Of a DNA stretch of 64,000 nt, positions 1 through 32,700 are shown in pieces. A program made the position numbers and the translations under genes. The notes under the pieces were generated by a model. That model saw only the letters and a program-made list of their open reading frames with translations. It was not told the origin of the DNA and did not search any database. The first letter of the stretch is position 1, and every line of letters begins with the position of its first letter. The DNA is from Syngnathus acus (Eukaryota > Chordata > Actinopteri > Syngnathiformes > Syngnathidae): contig NC_051104.1 in assembly GCF_901709675.1 (NCBI RefSeq), forward strand, positions 3,581,501 through 3,645,500, in the 5' to 3' direction.

Positions 1-65
1 AAGTGGGTTGGGGCTTTTCTGATGTGGGATGACATCACCCCCCCCTTTTCTCTTTCTCCTTTCAG

Positions 66-113
66 CATATCTGTGTCATCAGCAAGACCGGCAAGCAGAA
101 GTACAAGATTTGA
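66..113 (+). CDS. prtfdc1: prtfdc1, last coding exon (partial gene)
   Basis: A pyrimidine-rich acceptor ending in ttcag at 61-65 opens a 16-codon exon that reads HICVISKTGKQKYKI and stops at TGA 111-113. This is the C-terminal end of the HPRT/PRTFDC1 family of purine phosphoribosyltransferase-like proteins; human HPRT1 ends in a very similar HVCVISETGKAKYKA. The rest of the gene lies left of the window. PRTFDC1 rather than HPRT1 is preferred because PRTFDC1 is the same-strand neighbour of ARHGAP21 in human 10p12, as here. PRTFDC1 is regarded as having weak or no HPRT activity; the catalytic part is not visible. The call rests on one short exon, so a closely related hprt paralogue cannot be excluded. 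Confidence 0.7.
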   Translation, partial: HICVISKTGKQKYKI

Positions 114-671
114 CTCAACATCCCGATGGGGGAAAGAATTCTGCAGAAAGGTGACAAAATACACATCTTTGAATGTACATGTCAGCCTTCACTGTGTGAG
201 CAATGAAAACGCCAAAGAAAAAGCAGAGCGGCTGAGTCTGTTGGTGGCAGATGGTGAGAGATTATTCAAGTTGGCACCATCCAGAGGTCTGACTCAGAGA
301 AAACACACACACACACATGATGTGCTTGTTCCGTTGTGACTCTGTGCAGGCGCCTTCCAATCTGATCCAATCGGGCAACACTGCAGGATTGTGTTTCAAA
401 GTCCATATTTTCAACACCCTCATCATTCTGTATTTTGAAGCATTTTGTAAAACGCATGCTCAAATGTGTGTGTGTGGGGGGCTCTTTCCAGGGCCACGCT
501 TCCCCCCGAACAGTACGATGGAAGAACAGATACTTTTTCTTTCCATACTCGACACATTTTATGGAATACAAATAAGCACCAACATGGATGGCGTTCTGCA
601 CGTTGCCTTTATCATCAACCCGAAGAAAGGAAGCTGAAAACGTGCCCTCCCTTCAGTCCCTTGACACCAAG
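114..671. other. prtfdc1 3' UTR and intergenic region
   Basis: No credible coding exon is seen between the prtfdc1 stop and the first candidate exon of arhgap21. A short CA run lies at 302-316. I found no canonical AATAAA here, so the poly(A) site of prtfdc1 is not placed. Confidence 0.5.
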
Positions 672-20353
<19,682 letters not shown>

Positions 20354-21012
20354 CCCGGGCCCCCCCCCCAATACCTGGATAAATGTGCAAAGGTGCACTC
20401 TCAGCTGCACAGTAGTTTTGTTGTGTAAATAACGTGTACAGCTGCCATGATTGTGATGGCAAACTTCACTAATCGCTAGCCAGACTGGAACTTCCTGCTG
20501 CATGTGCGCACCAACCCCAATTTCTTCTGTTATTTTTACCCCCTCAAACGAATGTACAACTCTCATACTTGGACAATGTACGGAGTTCCTCCACTATTCA
20601 CAGGAAATATATTTTTAATTCCCTATACTTGCCACAAGGTGTCCAAATCGGTTTGTCTCAGCTCACACAGAAAACCAGCCACCAGATGGCGCCAGAGTAA
20701 GGCGTTTATTTCTTTGGCCATTTTTTGCCAAGAAAGAAAATACGTAGAAAAAGAAACGATTTTTAAACCACGACTATGCGGGGATACATTGTCCATGTGC
20801 TAGAAGAAACATTATGTGGACATAAGTACTGGGACCTCTCAATCAAGTGGCTAAACTGGAGCCTTAATTCCAAATCAGAAGCAAAAAATTATCCTAACTT
20901 TGGTCACATGGTACAAGCGGGGCGCGTGTTGTGGGAATGTCTCTGTTTTTACCTCACATACGCAACAGCGAGAGATTAGTTAGCCAAATATATTCAAATT
21001 TTAACAAATAAA
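20354..21012 (+). other. arhgap21: arhgap21 3' UTR with poly(A) signal
   Basis: Non-coding sequence follows the TGA. The first AATAAA is at 21007-21012; further A-rich candidates are at 21325-21332, 21465-21472 and 21576-21582. A CTCF-like core (ccaccagatggcgccag) lies at 20679-20695. Confidence 0.5.
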
Positions 21013-21639
21013 ATGAAATGTAACAATAATGACAGAGTACGAGGATGCAATATTTTTGCCTATGGTCCTTTTTTCTATTTCCAATCTCTGTCCAGTTATT
21101 GTCCCAAACAGACATCAGGTCAATGTATGTTGTTGTCCTCCCAAAAGTGCCTCTTTTTTCCCCGTTTTGTAACTTTCTATAAAACGTTGTTTATAAGAAG
21201 GAATTTGAGACAGGTTAAGCTCTTTTTATTTCTTCGTTCGGAATGTTTCTCCAAAAACATGAAGCAGTCGCATGTGTCTCGTCAGCACAAACGCTAGTGC
21301 AATGTCCCCCTCGAAGAACACTGGAAATAAATCATTACTATGATGAGTCTTTTTGTCTCTTTTTACGACGCAGCTTGTGAATGTACTGCGAAACAAATGA
21401 CCGACTGATACATTCACTCTAAATAGAAAAGAAAACAGTCTTGTATAGTGTGTATATAATCTATATAATAAATATAAACTCGTTTATTTCCCAAAACGGA
21501 ATTTTACTGACACCTAGTGGCAGACGCGGGAATTACAGTTATGTACTATGTATTGTCTTTGTTTGCTTCAGCCTCCAATAAATTCCATTTGCTACTATCA
21601 GCGCGCACGTGCTGGCAAATCGAAGGAGACGCTCCTCCG

Positions 21640-21771
21640 GACGTCCAATCAGCGTCGACTATTGATGTGACGTCTCTTCCAGGCAATTGCTTAAGTTAAG
21701 TAACTTAAGTTACCACCATTCGGAAGAGGAGAAAGCGTTCAGGCTGGAGGGTCCACTGATGTCATCAAGGT
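21640..21771 (+). promoter_or_regulatory. Probable apod promoter and 5' UTR exon
   Basis: A TGACGTC half of a CRE-like site lies at 21668-21674. The palindrome-like cttaagttaagtaacttaag is at 21690-21709, followed by a purine-rich stretch ending in a strong donor (TCAAG|gtaagttc at 21771). It sits 450 bp upstream of the apod start codon. It is a candidate untranslated first exon, inferred from layout only. Confidence 0.35.
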
Positions 21772-22222
21772 AAGTTCCTCTCACCCGCTGCGCTGATGTT
21801 TTTATGAAAAGCTATATTAATTGTGTAACAGTGTGTCTGCACGCTTTCAAAACTTTTAAACAAATGTAAACACACACGTACGTAATTCAAATCCAGAGCT
21901 TGAAAGTACTGAAGAGAATAGTGGGGTTTAATAGAGGTCGTGAAAAAAGTCTTGATTGTAAATATGCTGTAGGTTTGTGAACAGCAAATTGTGTTATTTA
22001 ACGGTGGAACACAACTTGCTCAACCTGCTCAACTAGTTGTTGGATAAGCACACATTGTTGTTTGCGAAATACAAAGCGCTATCTCAGATTTCTAAAAATG
22101 CGATAAGAGGTTATGTGAAGTATAAAGCAGGTCGGCAACGTTCCAACTTCCACCCGATCCTTTTGGTGTGAAAGGGCGGCCGCTTTCTACCCGTCTCACT
22201 TTTTGTGCCTTTGGAGAGAAGC

Positions 22223-23637
22223 ATGTTGGCGTTGTGTGCCCTGGCGTTGTGGCCGCTTCTGACCTCGGCGCAGACATACCGCTGGGGGCCCTGCCCCACT
22301 CCCAAGGTGCAGCCCAGCTTCAACCTCCAGCAGGTAAGCCAGATGAGGTCACGTTGCTCCCCCGGCCGTCGTTAAACCCGCTCTTGTCCTCCTCAGTATT
22401 TGGGCAGGTGGTACGAGATCGCCAAGCTGCCCGCCAGCTTCGAGAGGGGCAAGTGCATCGAGGCCAACTATGCCATACGACCAGACGGAACCATCCGAGT
22501 GCTCAACTCGCAGTTCTAGTGAGTCCAGACTTGTATTTGCACCCGCAACAAAAAGGTTACGAAATACGAAACCTGTCCAAAGGTTTCCATGGAGTCAACT
22601 TCTGGTGTGCGATGATACGCTCATCCAATGAGGAATCACTTTTGTGTGTTTGTAGTAAAGACAAGGTGCGCACAGCGGAGGGGACAGCGGTGGTGCCCGA
22701 CTTGAGAGAAGCGGCCCAGATTGGAGTCAGCTTCTCCTACTGTAAGTCCTTTCTCAAGGTTACGCAGCCGAGCAACGTCAATCATTATAGCCATGACGAA
22801 AGACAATGGAGGCAAACAATCGGCAGCTTTGACAAAGCTTGGCAAGGCGTAATCGGGCCCGCGAGTCCCTCAGCGGCTGCTCGCTTAAGTGGATCCCACG
22901 CGGACATCATTACATTCTTTCACGCTGGCCTTATGATAGGGAGAGTTTGTTTCAATAAAAAAAGGGAGGCTTTGGATTTTCAGTGCTTTGCCGCATTGTA
23001 GTCATAGTTACCCTCAGAGGGCCATTATGACTGTCAACGCCTTATATTATTTACAGTACAACTTCCATGACAAACTAATGAATAACTAGTTTTGAAAGCA
23101 GAGACTCGTAAAAATAGTTTAAAAAGACGAATGGTAATAAGAAATTGCTAGCAATATCGCTATTTTTTTTAAAAAGTGAAGAAAATTTGTAATTTTAGTC
23201 ATGTCAATGATGTGGCGGGCCGTATCTGGCCCCCGGGCCTCGAGTTTGACACCATGGCTTAGGCGCACGGGAGTAGAAAGAAAACTTTTTTTGCACTCAT
23301 GGGGTTACTGTGATGGTGATTGAAATTTTAGCTTTTCGGACTGAGGTGCTAGCTGAAGCTAGCCCCCGACCGGGTTTCATGCTGGTGTCAACCTCTGTTT
23401 GCAGTCACCCCCTACAGTCCGTACTGGATCCTGAGCACAGACTACAACAGCGTGGCCGTGGTCTACTCGTGCACCGACATCCTGCGCCTATTCCACGTGG
23501 AGTACGCTTGGATCCTGGGCCGCTCGCGCTTCTTGCCCTCAGAGACCGTGCGCTACGCTCAGGACTTGCTCTTGACTGAGGGTGTGGACCTCTTTCGCAT
23601 GACCGCCACCGATCAGACGGGTTGCAAGGATGACTAG
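22223..23637 (+). CDS. apod: Apolipoprotein D-like lipocalin
   Basis: Four exons: 22223-22333, 22397-22518, 22656-22741 and 23405-23637, phases consistent, giving 183 aa (human ApoD 189). The N-terminus MLALCALALWPLLTSA is a signal peptide. The mature part has the lipocalin motif GRWYEIAKLPASFERGKCI (the GxW signature), then YAIRPDGTIRVLNS and PYWILSTDYNSVAVVYSCTD, the latter containing the second conserved lipocalin block. Cysteines fit the ApoD disulphide pattern. ApoD proteins are secreted carriers of arachidonate, progesterone and other small hydrophobic ligands. The start has a run of hydrophobic residues and fits the family. Teleosts have several apoD paralogues (apoda, apodb); which one this is cannot be settled here. 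Poly(A) signal AATAAA is at 23887-23892. Confidence 0.9.
23195..23265. mobile_element. hAT transposon terminal remnant
   Basis: 'gggccgtatctggcccccg' then 'ggcctcgagtttgacacc' is the familiar terminal sequence of hAT (Charlie-type) non-autonomous elements, whose tip reads CAGGGGTGTCAAACTC in the other direction. It sits in the last intron of apod and is degraded. Confidence 0.6.
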
Positions 23638-23886
23638 CGCCTCGTCGCTACATGCTAGCTTAATCAGTGAGCTGAGAAGGGCTTTTCGCCGTGGGATTAC
23701 ATTCTTTCCAAATATGAAGAATGCACGTTTGTCGTTGGTCGGCCATGACACGCTAACTTTAAGCTATCCGCTATCTGCTAGTATATTTAAAACCCATTGA
23801 GCTGCTGATTGACAAAAAGGGGGAAATCAAATAATCATTGAATCATAATGCAAGTTTCTAATCATATTTGTTTTACTTGTGATTAG

Positions 23887-23892
23887 AATAAA
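23887..23892 (+). terminator. apod: apod poly(A) signal
   Basis: Canonical AATAAA 250 nt after the stop codon. Confidence 0.6.
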
Positions 23893-24329
23893 GACTGTTA
23901 TGAGAAATATATGTTTGACTTTTTATGGAAGATGATAGCGATCGTGAGGTTGACCTTTATTATTTGAGGTTGTGAAGTAGCATGTTGATTGGTTAAATGA
24001 TTTGACACTTGAACCAATCAAAAAGGACTTTACTGTGGATGCACTACATCCTTTTTCACAAGTGGGCATGTGCAGGTGTGTGTGCGTGTGTGTAAGGGGG
24101 GGTTGTTCTCCACTCGGTCGCTAAGGCTGCAGCAGAAGACCAATCCCAAGCAGCAGATCAACAGCAACACTCCCAACAGGTACATCAGAAAAAACATGTT
24201 GATACTTCTCCCGAAGTATGGACATTTTCTACTCGTAATGTCCCTTAAATGCTGAATTGCAATTTTGAACGCTGGATGATCGTTGCGGTCTGACTTTTCC
24301 TGTGTTTGTCTTCATTTTAAGGCAGCGAC

Positions 24330-25191
<862 letters not shown>

Positions 25192-26740
25192 GGTGGCAAG
25201 AACGACTGGGAAGTCACTGGAAGTGAAAATAAACAAAAAAACAAAATTTACTCGTCATTCTGCTATAGCCATACTTGTAAGAGAGATGTAGATTTAGTTA
25301 TAGCATTATAATTTTTAGGTTCGAATGACGCTTTAATGCAATGAATTTGAAATAAAGCCAGTGTTTCAACACTTTTGACTTAAAAAATGATTATTCTGTC
25401 ATGAATATAAATTTATTGTTAATTTTCCAAGATCGTAATGAAGTTTAACATTCATTTTGAAAGGGTTAAAAGTAATTTATAATTTTAGACATATACTTAG
25501 CTTCATTTATTCATTGTTACATTAATTTAGTGACTGAAAATAATTTGTACTGACTGCGTGAAGACATGCCATTATCCACCTGCATAAAGTTATTCGGTGA
25601 AATTAATTAAATGCTTTGAAGATATAATATTTCTTGATTTACATAAATTAAGAAAATTGTGAAGGTTTGTTGGAGGAAATGTGTTTTGATAAACGAGAAC
25701 AACAAATCAGCCATCTTTGTTGTTGACGATCGCCTCGAATGCGGGGTCAGCAGTGGGAAAGGAGGTAAGCACCATTTTCGAGACAAATAACATTTGACAG
25801 GTTTAACTGATATCTGTCGACATTGTGTGTCCGTGTGTCACGTCCAAAAGTATAATAATGAAACATTTGCCGATTTTTTTAGCTACCACTGCCAGTCCTT
25901 TCACTATGTTCAAAATGCTGCTCTATTGTTAAACGTAATTGCTACATGAACAATCACGGACACTAATTAGGGACAACAACGCCAAACAATTACGCTTTAC
26001 ACCATTTTTTTTATCAGTGGGAACACTTATCATACTGTGCGGCATTTTACATTTGTTCACATATGTGTACATTTTCATTGCAGTTGGGATTTGTATTTTA
26101 AAGTTTGCCTGCTACCACTAGGGGGCGCCGCCATTCATCACTTCCAAGTAAAACCAGGCACCCAACCCCCACAAAATAGTTTGAGCGAGGAGAGGAACTC
26201 AATGCTTAGTGGGTCTAGCTTGCCAGGGCAGAGGACCCCCACCCTCATCCCACAAAGACCACCACCACTCTTTCTCAGACATGAATCTGCACTCACTTGC
26301 AGAATGTAGCCGAAACAAAGTGCATGTCACAAAAGCCAAACGAATGACTTGAGTAAATCTGAGTAACAATGGTAGTTGTCATCTCGTTAACTCCATCAAA
26401 TGCTTTTTTTTTTCCTGCTTTGTGTGTTTCACATACAGAAATGATTTCTTGGACAAGCAAGACAAAGCAACAAAGACATGCATTCAACAATGACATGCAA
26501 GAGTCCGTCTTAAATATGCAAAGGTGATGAAATGCGGATCGAGTGCAGATTTGTTCGGAAATGAAGAGCCGGCCCCTTTTCCCCCGGGGAGTGGTACGGT
26601 CCTCCCCTCCCCCCGCGGCAAGAGAATGAATGAAATCACATTGGGATGCGGCCCAGAGCCCGCAGCAACACATTCTTGAAGCGGGGCCGGCCGGCGCGCA
26701 TTCCACTCTGACTCTGACTCAAGTCGGCGTGACTTTCCCG
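25192..26740. other. otos-lama1 intergenic region
   Basis: AT-rich to about 25700, then less so. A donor-like gtaagc at 25766 could end an untranslated lama1 exon, but this is not supported further. A CTCF-like site is listed separately. No coding exon was found. Confidence 0.4.
26115..26129 (+). promoter_or_regulatory. Strong CTCF-like motif upstream of lama1
   Basis: ccactagggggcgcc fits the vertebrate CTCF core at every position. It lies between otos and lama1, about 600 bp upstream of the lama1 start codon. Confidence 0.55.
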
Positions 26741-29700
26741 ATGAACCTGCTCGTGTTGATGCTGCTGATGCAGCAAACGGCTTCCCAGCAGCGAGGTGAG
26801 ACTCTTTCTCATTGTCATAGAAACGCAGAAATGGCGTCAAGAGCTCGCAAAATGTTAGCGCCGTCAATACCGAAGTCCGTCTTGACCAGATCGCCGACAC
26901 GCTTTAAAAGCGGCGCATGGAGGGCCAGAGAAAGAGCTTAATTGTGCGACGAGTGCCGCGTGCGCGAGCCAAAAGTTGAAAAAGTGGCTCACCACCTGTA
27001 ACCTTGACAAGGAACATGCAGCTCCACGTTTAGTCTCGGAGATGCGCTCTCACGGTCACTCGCCTTGCGCTCGACCTCGCAAATGCTGCCTCCCGCATCA
27101 TTCCCACAACTCGAAATATCCCGTGTGCCAAACAAACACGTGAGAGTCATTTTACGCCTTTCCGGAACCACAATTTATCCCCTGCAGGGAAACACACACT
27201 GCATCTGTGTGTGGCTGACAATTAGTGTTAGCACTCGCCCTCCCCCGCACACAAACACACCAAACAAAAGTGTGTTTGCCCCCTCACAAGGCTCCTCAAT
27301 ACAATTGTGTGTGTGCGCGAGAGAGAGGGAGTGAGCCCACCCGGCCGATGATCTCGCACCTTCACAGCTGTGCCCACAAGACGGTCGAGTGTCGTCTGGC
27401 TTTTATCAGCTTACTTTGGCTTTTTCCTGCAATGTCAAGAAGGAGGCAGAAACCTCAAGGCAAGGGAATCTTTAAAACTTTAGCTCCAGAGGAGCAAGAC
27501 CCAGCTGCGTCTCGGCCTTGACAAAAAAGTCCTTTCAAAATATTGGCCTTGTGAAATTTCATTCCTTCTGTTGAACTTTGTTCCAATGGCTACATGTTTG
27601 GGTCAAGTATCTCGGATGAACATGAGCGATTGCGATCTTGCCTTGCAGGTCTGTTCCCGGCCATTTTGAACCTGGCCACCAATGCCAAGATCAGCAGCAA
27701 CGCCACCTGTGGAGAGCCGCGAGCGGAAGTTTACTGCAAACTGGTGGAGCACGTGCCCGGGCGTTTGATCAAGAACCCTCACTGCCCCAAGTGCGATGGC
27801 AATTCCCTTCTGCTCGGAGGTACGGAGGCGGCCGAGAGCTCGCGATTCTCGCTTTGGAAACGAGTTGCCTTTTGCCACTTTGTCCAGAACGCCATCCCAT
27901 CACCAACGCCATCGACGGAACCAACCGATGGTGGCAGAGTCCGAGCATCAAGAACGGGCGCCAATTCCACTGGGTCACCATCACGCTGGATTTGAAACAG
28001 GTGCGGCGCGGACCGCGGCCGGGCGTCACCTTTGGCGCGTCGCCTCGTTCGCGGCCCCTGAGTCTCGTCCGCTCTTTGCAGGTCTTCCAAGTGGCTTACA
28101 TCATCATCAAGGCAGCCAACTCTCCCCGACCGGGTCAGTGCGTTTTTCTCTGCTCGACAAACTCGGGTCAAATGGCGAGACGGGAGGTCCAAGCAAAGTC
28201 TTCTCCGACAGGGAACTGGATCCTGGAGCGCTCGGTGGATGGCGTCACCTTCGAGCCGTGGCAGTTTTACGCCATCAGCGACTCGGAGTGCTTGTCTCGT
28301 TACAACGTGGCACCCAGGCTTGGAGCGCCGACCTACAAAGGCGACACGGAGGTCATCTGCACGTCCTACTACTCCAGGCTGGAGCCGTTGGAGCACGGAG
28401 AGGTGAACCCGCCCGCCCACTCGGCCGCCCCATCTTATTCATTTGGAGCAGCTCCTTCCCGTCCGTCTCTTGTCTCTCTCAGATCCACACATCACTGATC
28501 AACAGTCGACCCGGTGCGGATGATTTGACCTCGGAACTCTTGAACTTCACCTCGGCCCGTTTCATCCGACTTCGCTTCCAGCGAATCCGGACGCTCAACG
28601 CCGACTTGATGACTCTGAGCGTGCACGACCCTCGAGACATCGACCCCATCGTAACGCGCCGAGTACGGCCAGCGTCGTCCGAGCATGACGGACGCCCCGG
28701 TGCTCTTTTCAACTGGTGTTTTCTTCCTGCAGTATTATTACTCCATCAAAGACATCTCAGTGGGGGGGATGTGCATCTGCTACGGACACGCCCGAAGCTG
28801 TCCTCTGGATCCTGTGACCAAGGTGACACCGTGCTCTCGTCGCCACCGACTCTCTGGGAAGTTTAGTGAAACGCGTGTGTGTGCAGAAACTACAGTGTGT
28901 GTGCGAACACAACACTTGCGGAGTGAGCTGCGACCACTGTTGCCCCGGATACCACCAGCAACCATGGCAACCGGGAACTATCTCTGTGGGAAACACATGT
29001 GAAAGTAAGAACAAAACAGTGCAACACTTGGCATTCCGTGTCGCGTCTTCCTGATCTGCAGACTTTCATGTTGCTAGTGGTTAACAATTTAACAATTTCT
29101 CTGTGCGCCTGCCAATCAGAGTGCAACTGTCACAACAAAGCAAGCGACTGCGTCTACAATCAAACGGTCGCCGATCTCGGCTTGAGCGTGGACATGGGCG
29201 GCGTTCGTCGTGGAGGCGGAGTCTGCGTTGAGTGTCGGCAGAACACGGCCGGAGTCAACTGCGAGACCTGCGCCGAGCGTTACTACAGACCCGAGCGGGT
29301 AAGCGCGGAGCGGCGCCGGCGGCGCACCAACCTGCGGCCGCTCACAACTCACACTTCCCACTTTAGGTTTCTCCTTATTCCGAGTGGCCGTGCCTGGAGT
29401 GTGATTGTGACCCGCGAGGTGCGAGGTCTTCCATCTGCACCAGAGACGGTACTTGGCCGGGTGATTTTCTGCTTTTGCCACCAATACTTCATTTTTGCAT
29501 TCAATTTGTGTCATTGATCATTTCTGCGGGTGCGAGGCCCACCTGACGTCAGAAATGGAGCCACTAACCGCGTATGTGTCGGTGTGCATGTGCTCCAGGC
29601 GCCAGCGCGGGCCAGTGTGCATGTAAGGAGGGGTTTGCGGGCCGGAGGTGTGACCACTGTGCCTTTGGATTCCGAGATTTTCCCCTTTGCGCTCGCTGCG

Positions 29701-32700
29701 AGTGCAACCCGGCGGGCAGCGTGAACGGCGACCCGTGTGACGACGATTGCGTTTGCAAAGTAGGTCGGATGGCCGAGGTGGCGCCCGACGCCTTTTTCAA
29801 CTTTTGCTCCCCTTCAGGCCAATGTGGCGGGGCTCCACTGCGACTTGTGCAAATCGGGATTCTACAACCTGCAAGCTGCCAATCCGCTGGGCTGCACCGA
29901 CTGCTTTTGCTTCGGCGTGTCGGACGTCTGCGAAAGCTCCACTTGGATGGCCGCGCAGGTACACGTTTTAGTCAACCAAATAATTCCTACTAAAATTGAC
30001 AAAGCATTTTCGTTCACCAAATTGAATAAAAAGACAAAAAAAGGAAAACGAGCCACCCTGAAAAAACAAAACTCCAGACAAAACAAAAAGTAGTTCTAAT
30101 TAAAAGTCTCATTTGATTACTGCCGCGACAACTTGTTTGTCAACAGGTGGTTTCGGCGGCCGCTTGGCTCCACCCTTCCTCTTCTGTCCACACCAACCTG
30201 ACTCACCAACTTCCCGCCTCCGGCGACCTCTCCTCCAGCCATGGTCAAACACAAGAGCTGCGGTGGGAGGCGCCCGACAGTTTCCTCGGCAACAAGGTAC
30301 CCAATCGTCCCGCGTCGGTCCTCGTCCGGATGGCGTGACACCACGTCTCCTTTTTTCAGCTGTCGTCCTACGGCGGTCTCCTGAACTATTCTGTCGCTTA
30401 TGGCGGCTCACTGGACAACAACTTTGTCCCGGCCAGCACCAACGTCATCGTTCAGGTAGCTCAAGTACAGCGGTGAGACTGGGAGGGCGGAGCAGGGTGA
30501 CGCAATTTCTCGCCCTCTGCAGGGCAACGGGCGAGCGCTCCGGCTGTCGTCGCCTCGCGTCCTGGTCCTCTCGCCTTCGGCCAAGCGCTCCGTCGCCGTC
30601 CGCGTGCTCCCCAATCGATTTGTAGACCAGCAATCGGGCGACCCGGTGAGCCGTGACGACCTGCTGTCCGTCTTGGCTGAGGTGACATCGCTGAGGGTCA
30701 GAGTTCACCTCAACGCCTCTGCGGGCGGAGATGTGCGGTGAGGACTCGCCGGGCCGCGAGGGCCCGTCGGCCGTGCGCGCGGCCACCCCGTCTGTCAACG
30801 CTTTTCCCCTCTCTCGCTTCTCCTCAGCCTCGTCTCGGCGTCCCTCGATGTAGCCGACTCTCTGTCTGTGTCTGGTGTCCGGGCGGTTGCCGTGGAAACG
30901 TGCGAATGTCCGTGGGGCTACAACGGAACTTCCTGTGAGGTGAGCTCATGACTCTAGCTTGCGTGCTGGGAAGAGGGCCCTCGATCTGTGAGTGTCTTTC
31001 CGTGCGCCCAGTCGTGCCTCCCGGGCTTTTACAGGGTGGCTGGAGTTTTGTTCGGAGGGAACTGTATGCCGTGCGAATGCAATGACCACGCCTCCGACTG
31101 CGATGTCGCCGGCGTGTGTTTGGTGAGTTGCACTCAGTGACCGTTTCCTTGGTCCTCTTCTCGCGAGACAAGCAGCATCCATCTGTCGCTCAGGGCTGTC
31201 GCCATCATACGACGGGTCCCCACTGCGATCAGTGCCTCCCCGGTTTCTACGGCGATGCCACCGAGGGCACAGCGGATGACTGTCGGCGTTGCGCGTGTCC
31301 CCTGACGGAGGCGTCCAACAGGTGGGTCTCGTCGCTTGCTCTTTTTGAGCCCAACCGTGAAGAACAGCAAAAGTCCAAATCTACCTTGCGTGGCAGTTTC
31401 AGTCTGACGTGCTCTCTGGACACTTCTGGTCTGGTGAAGTGTGACCAGTGTCAGGAAGGCTACACCGGGAGCACGTGTCACAAGTAAGGAGAATGCATGT
31501 GTGCAGCTGAAGCGGGACTGCAGCGTGACACCTTGTCTTCACCTTGCCAGGTGTTCCGACGGTTTCTACGGGAACCCGCAGGTAGTGGGCGGGTCCTGCG
31601 TACGCTGCCAATGCAATGACAACGTGGACACCGAGGAGGCGGGCCATTGTGACGCCGTCAACGGGGAGTGCCTCCGTTGCCACAACAACACGGCCGGGCG
31701 GCACTGTGAGATCTGCGCCGACGGTTTCTATGGCGACGCCGTGCACCGAAAGAATTGCCAAGGTGTGATTCCGGAGGAATGTTGAGCTCCCTGAATCCGG
31801 ATTACAGCTGACCTTTGACCCCTTTGATATGCTGTCACGCGTTGCTCTTTTCTGGCATCAAGTGCAAACCGTACACATTTTGAGAGAGCCGCAATTGAAG
31901 AGAATCTTGACAAGCCCGCCCCTGCCGTTTACATAAGCGGCCCTCCCTCCCTCGCTCGCTCCGCCGTCATCTTCTGCTCTCTTGACCAACCAGCCAGTTG
32001 CCAGCTAATTTGAATAATGGGTGGCACCTTAACACCGGAGCCCCCATGTAGACATCGGCATGGCTAAAATAACAGCAGAGACGAACGAGGCTTGAACTCG
32101 CTGGCTGCTTTGAGTTTGGAGCCTGAGAGTTGAGAGACGTTGACTCATCAGATGTTCCCTCTTGACAGAGTGCGCCTGCCACGTCGTCGGATCTTTGTCA
32201 AGCGTCTGCGATGTCGCATCGGGCCAATGCCAATGTCGAGACAATGCGACGGGACGGGCATGCGACCGTTGCCAGGTAGGACAAGATTCCTTTGTGCGCT
32301 TTCCGATCAATGGCTTACGAGTAACGTGACGCTCGGCTGCAGCCGGGCTTCTTTGCACCGCAGGATGGCCAGGGCTGCCTGGCCTGCGGCTGTGACCCCA
32401 GGGGGTCTTTGGAGGAGTCCTGTGACGCGGATGGCCGCTGCCGATGCGTGCTCGGTGTCGACGGAGATAAGTGTGACCGCTGCAGCCGCGGTTACTTTGA
32501 TTTCCGTGCCAACGGCTGCAGAGGTAAGCGTGGCTCACTCGCCTCGGTCTTCTTATGCCCCACGCTGCCTTCTTTGTCCTCACCCAGCGTGCAAGTGCAA
32601 ACACATGGGCGGGAACTGCCACCACCAAACTGGGGAGTGCATCTGCCCTCCACACACAGAGGGCGACACCTGTGACACCTGCGAGGCGGGATACTGGGGT

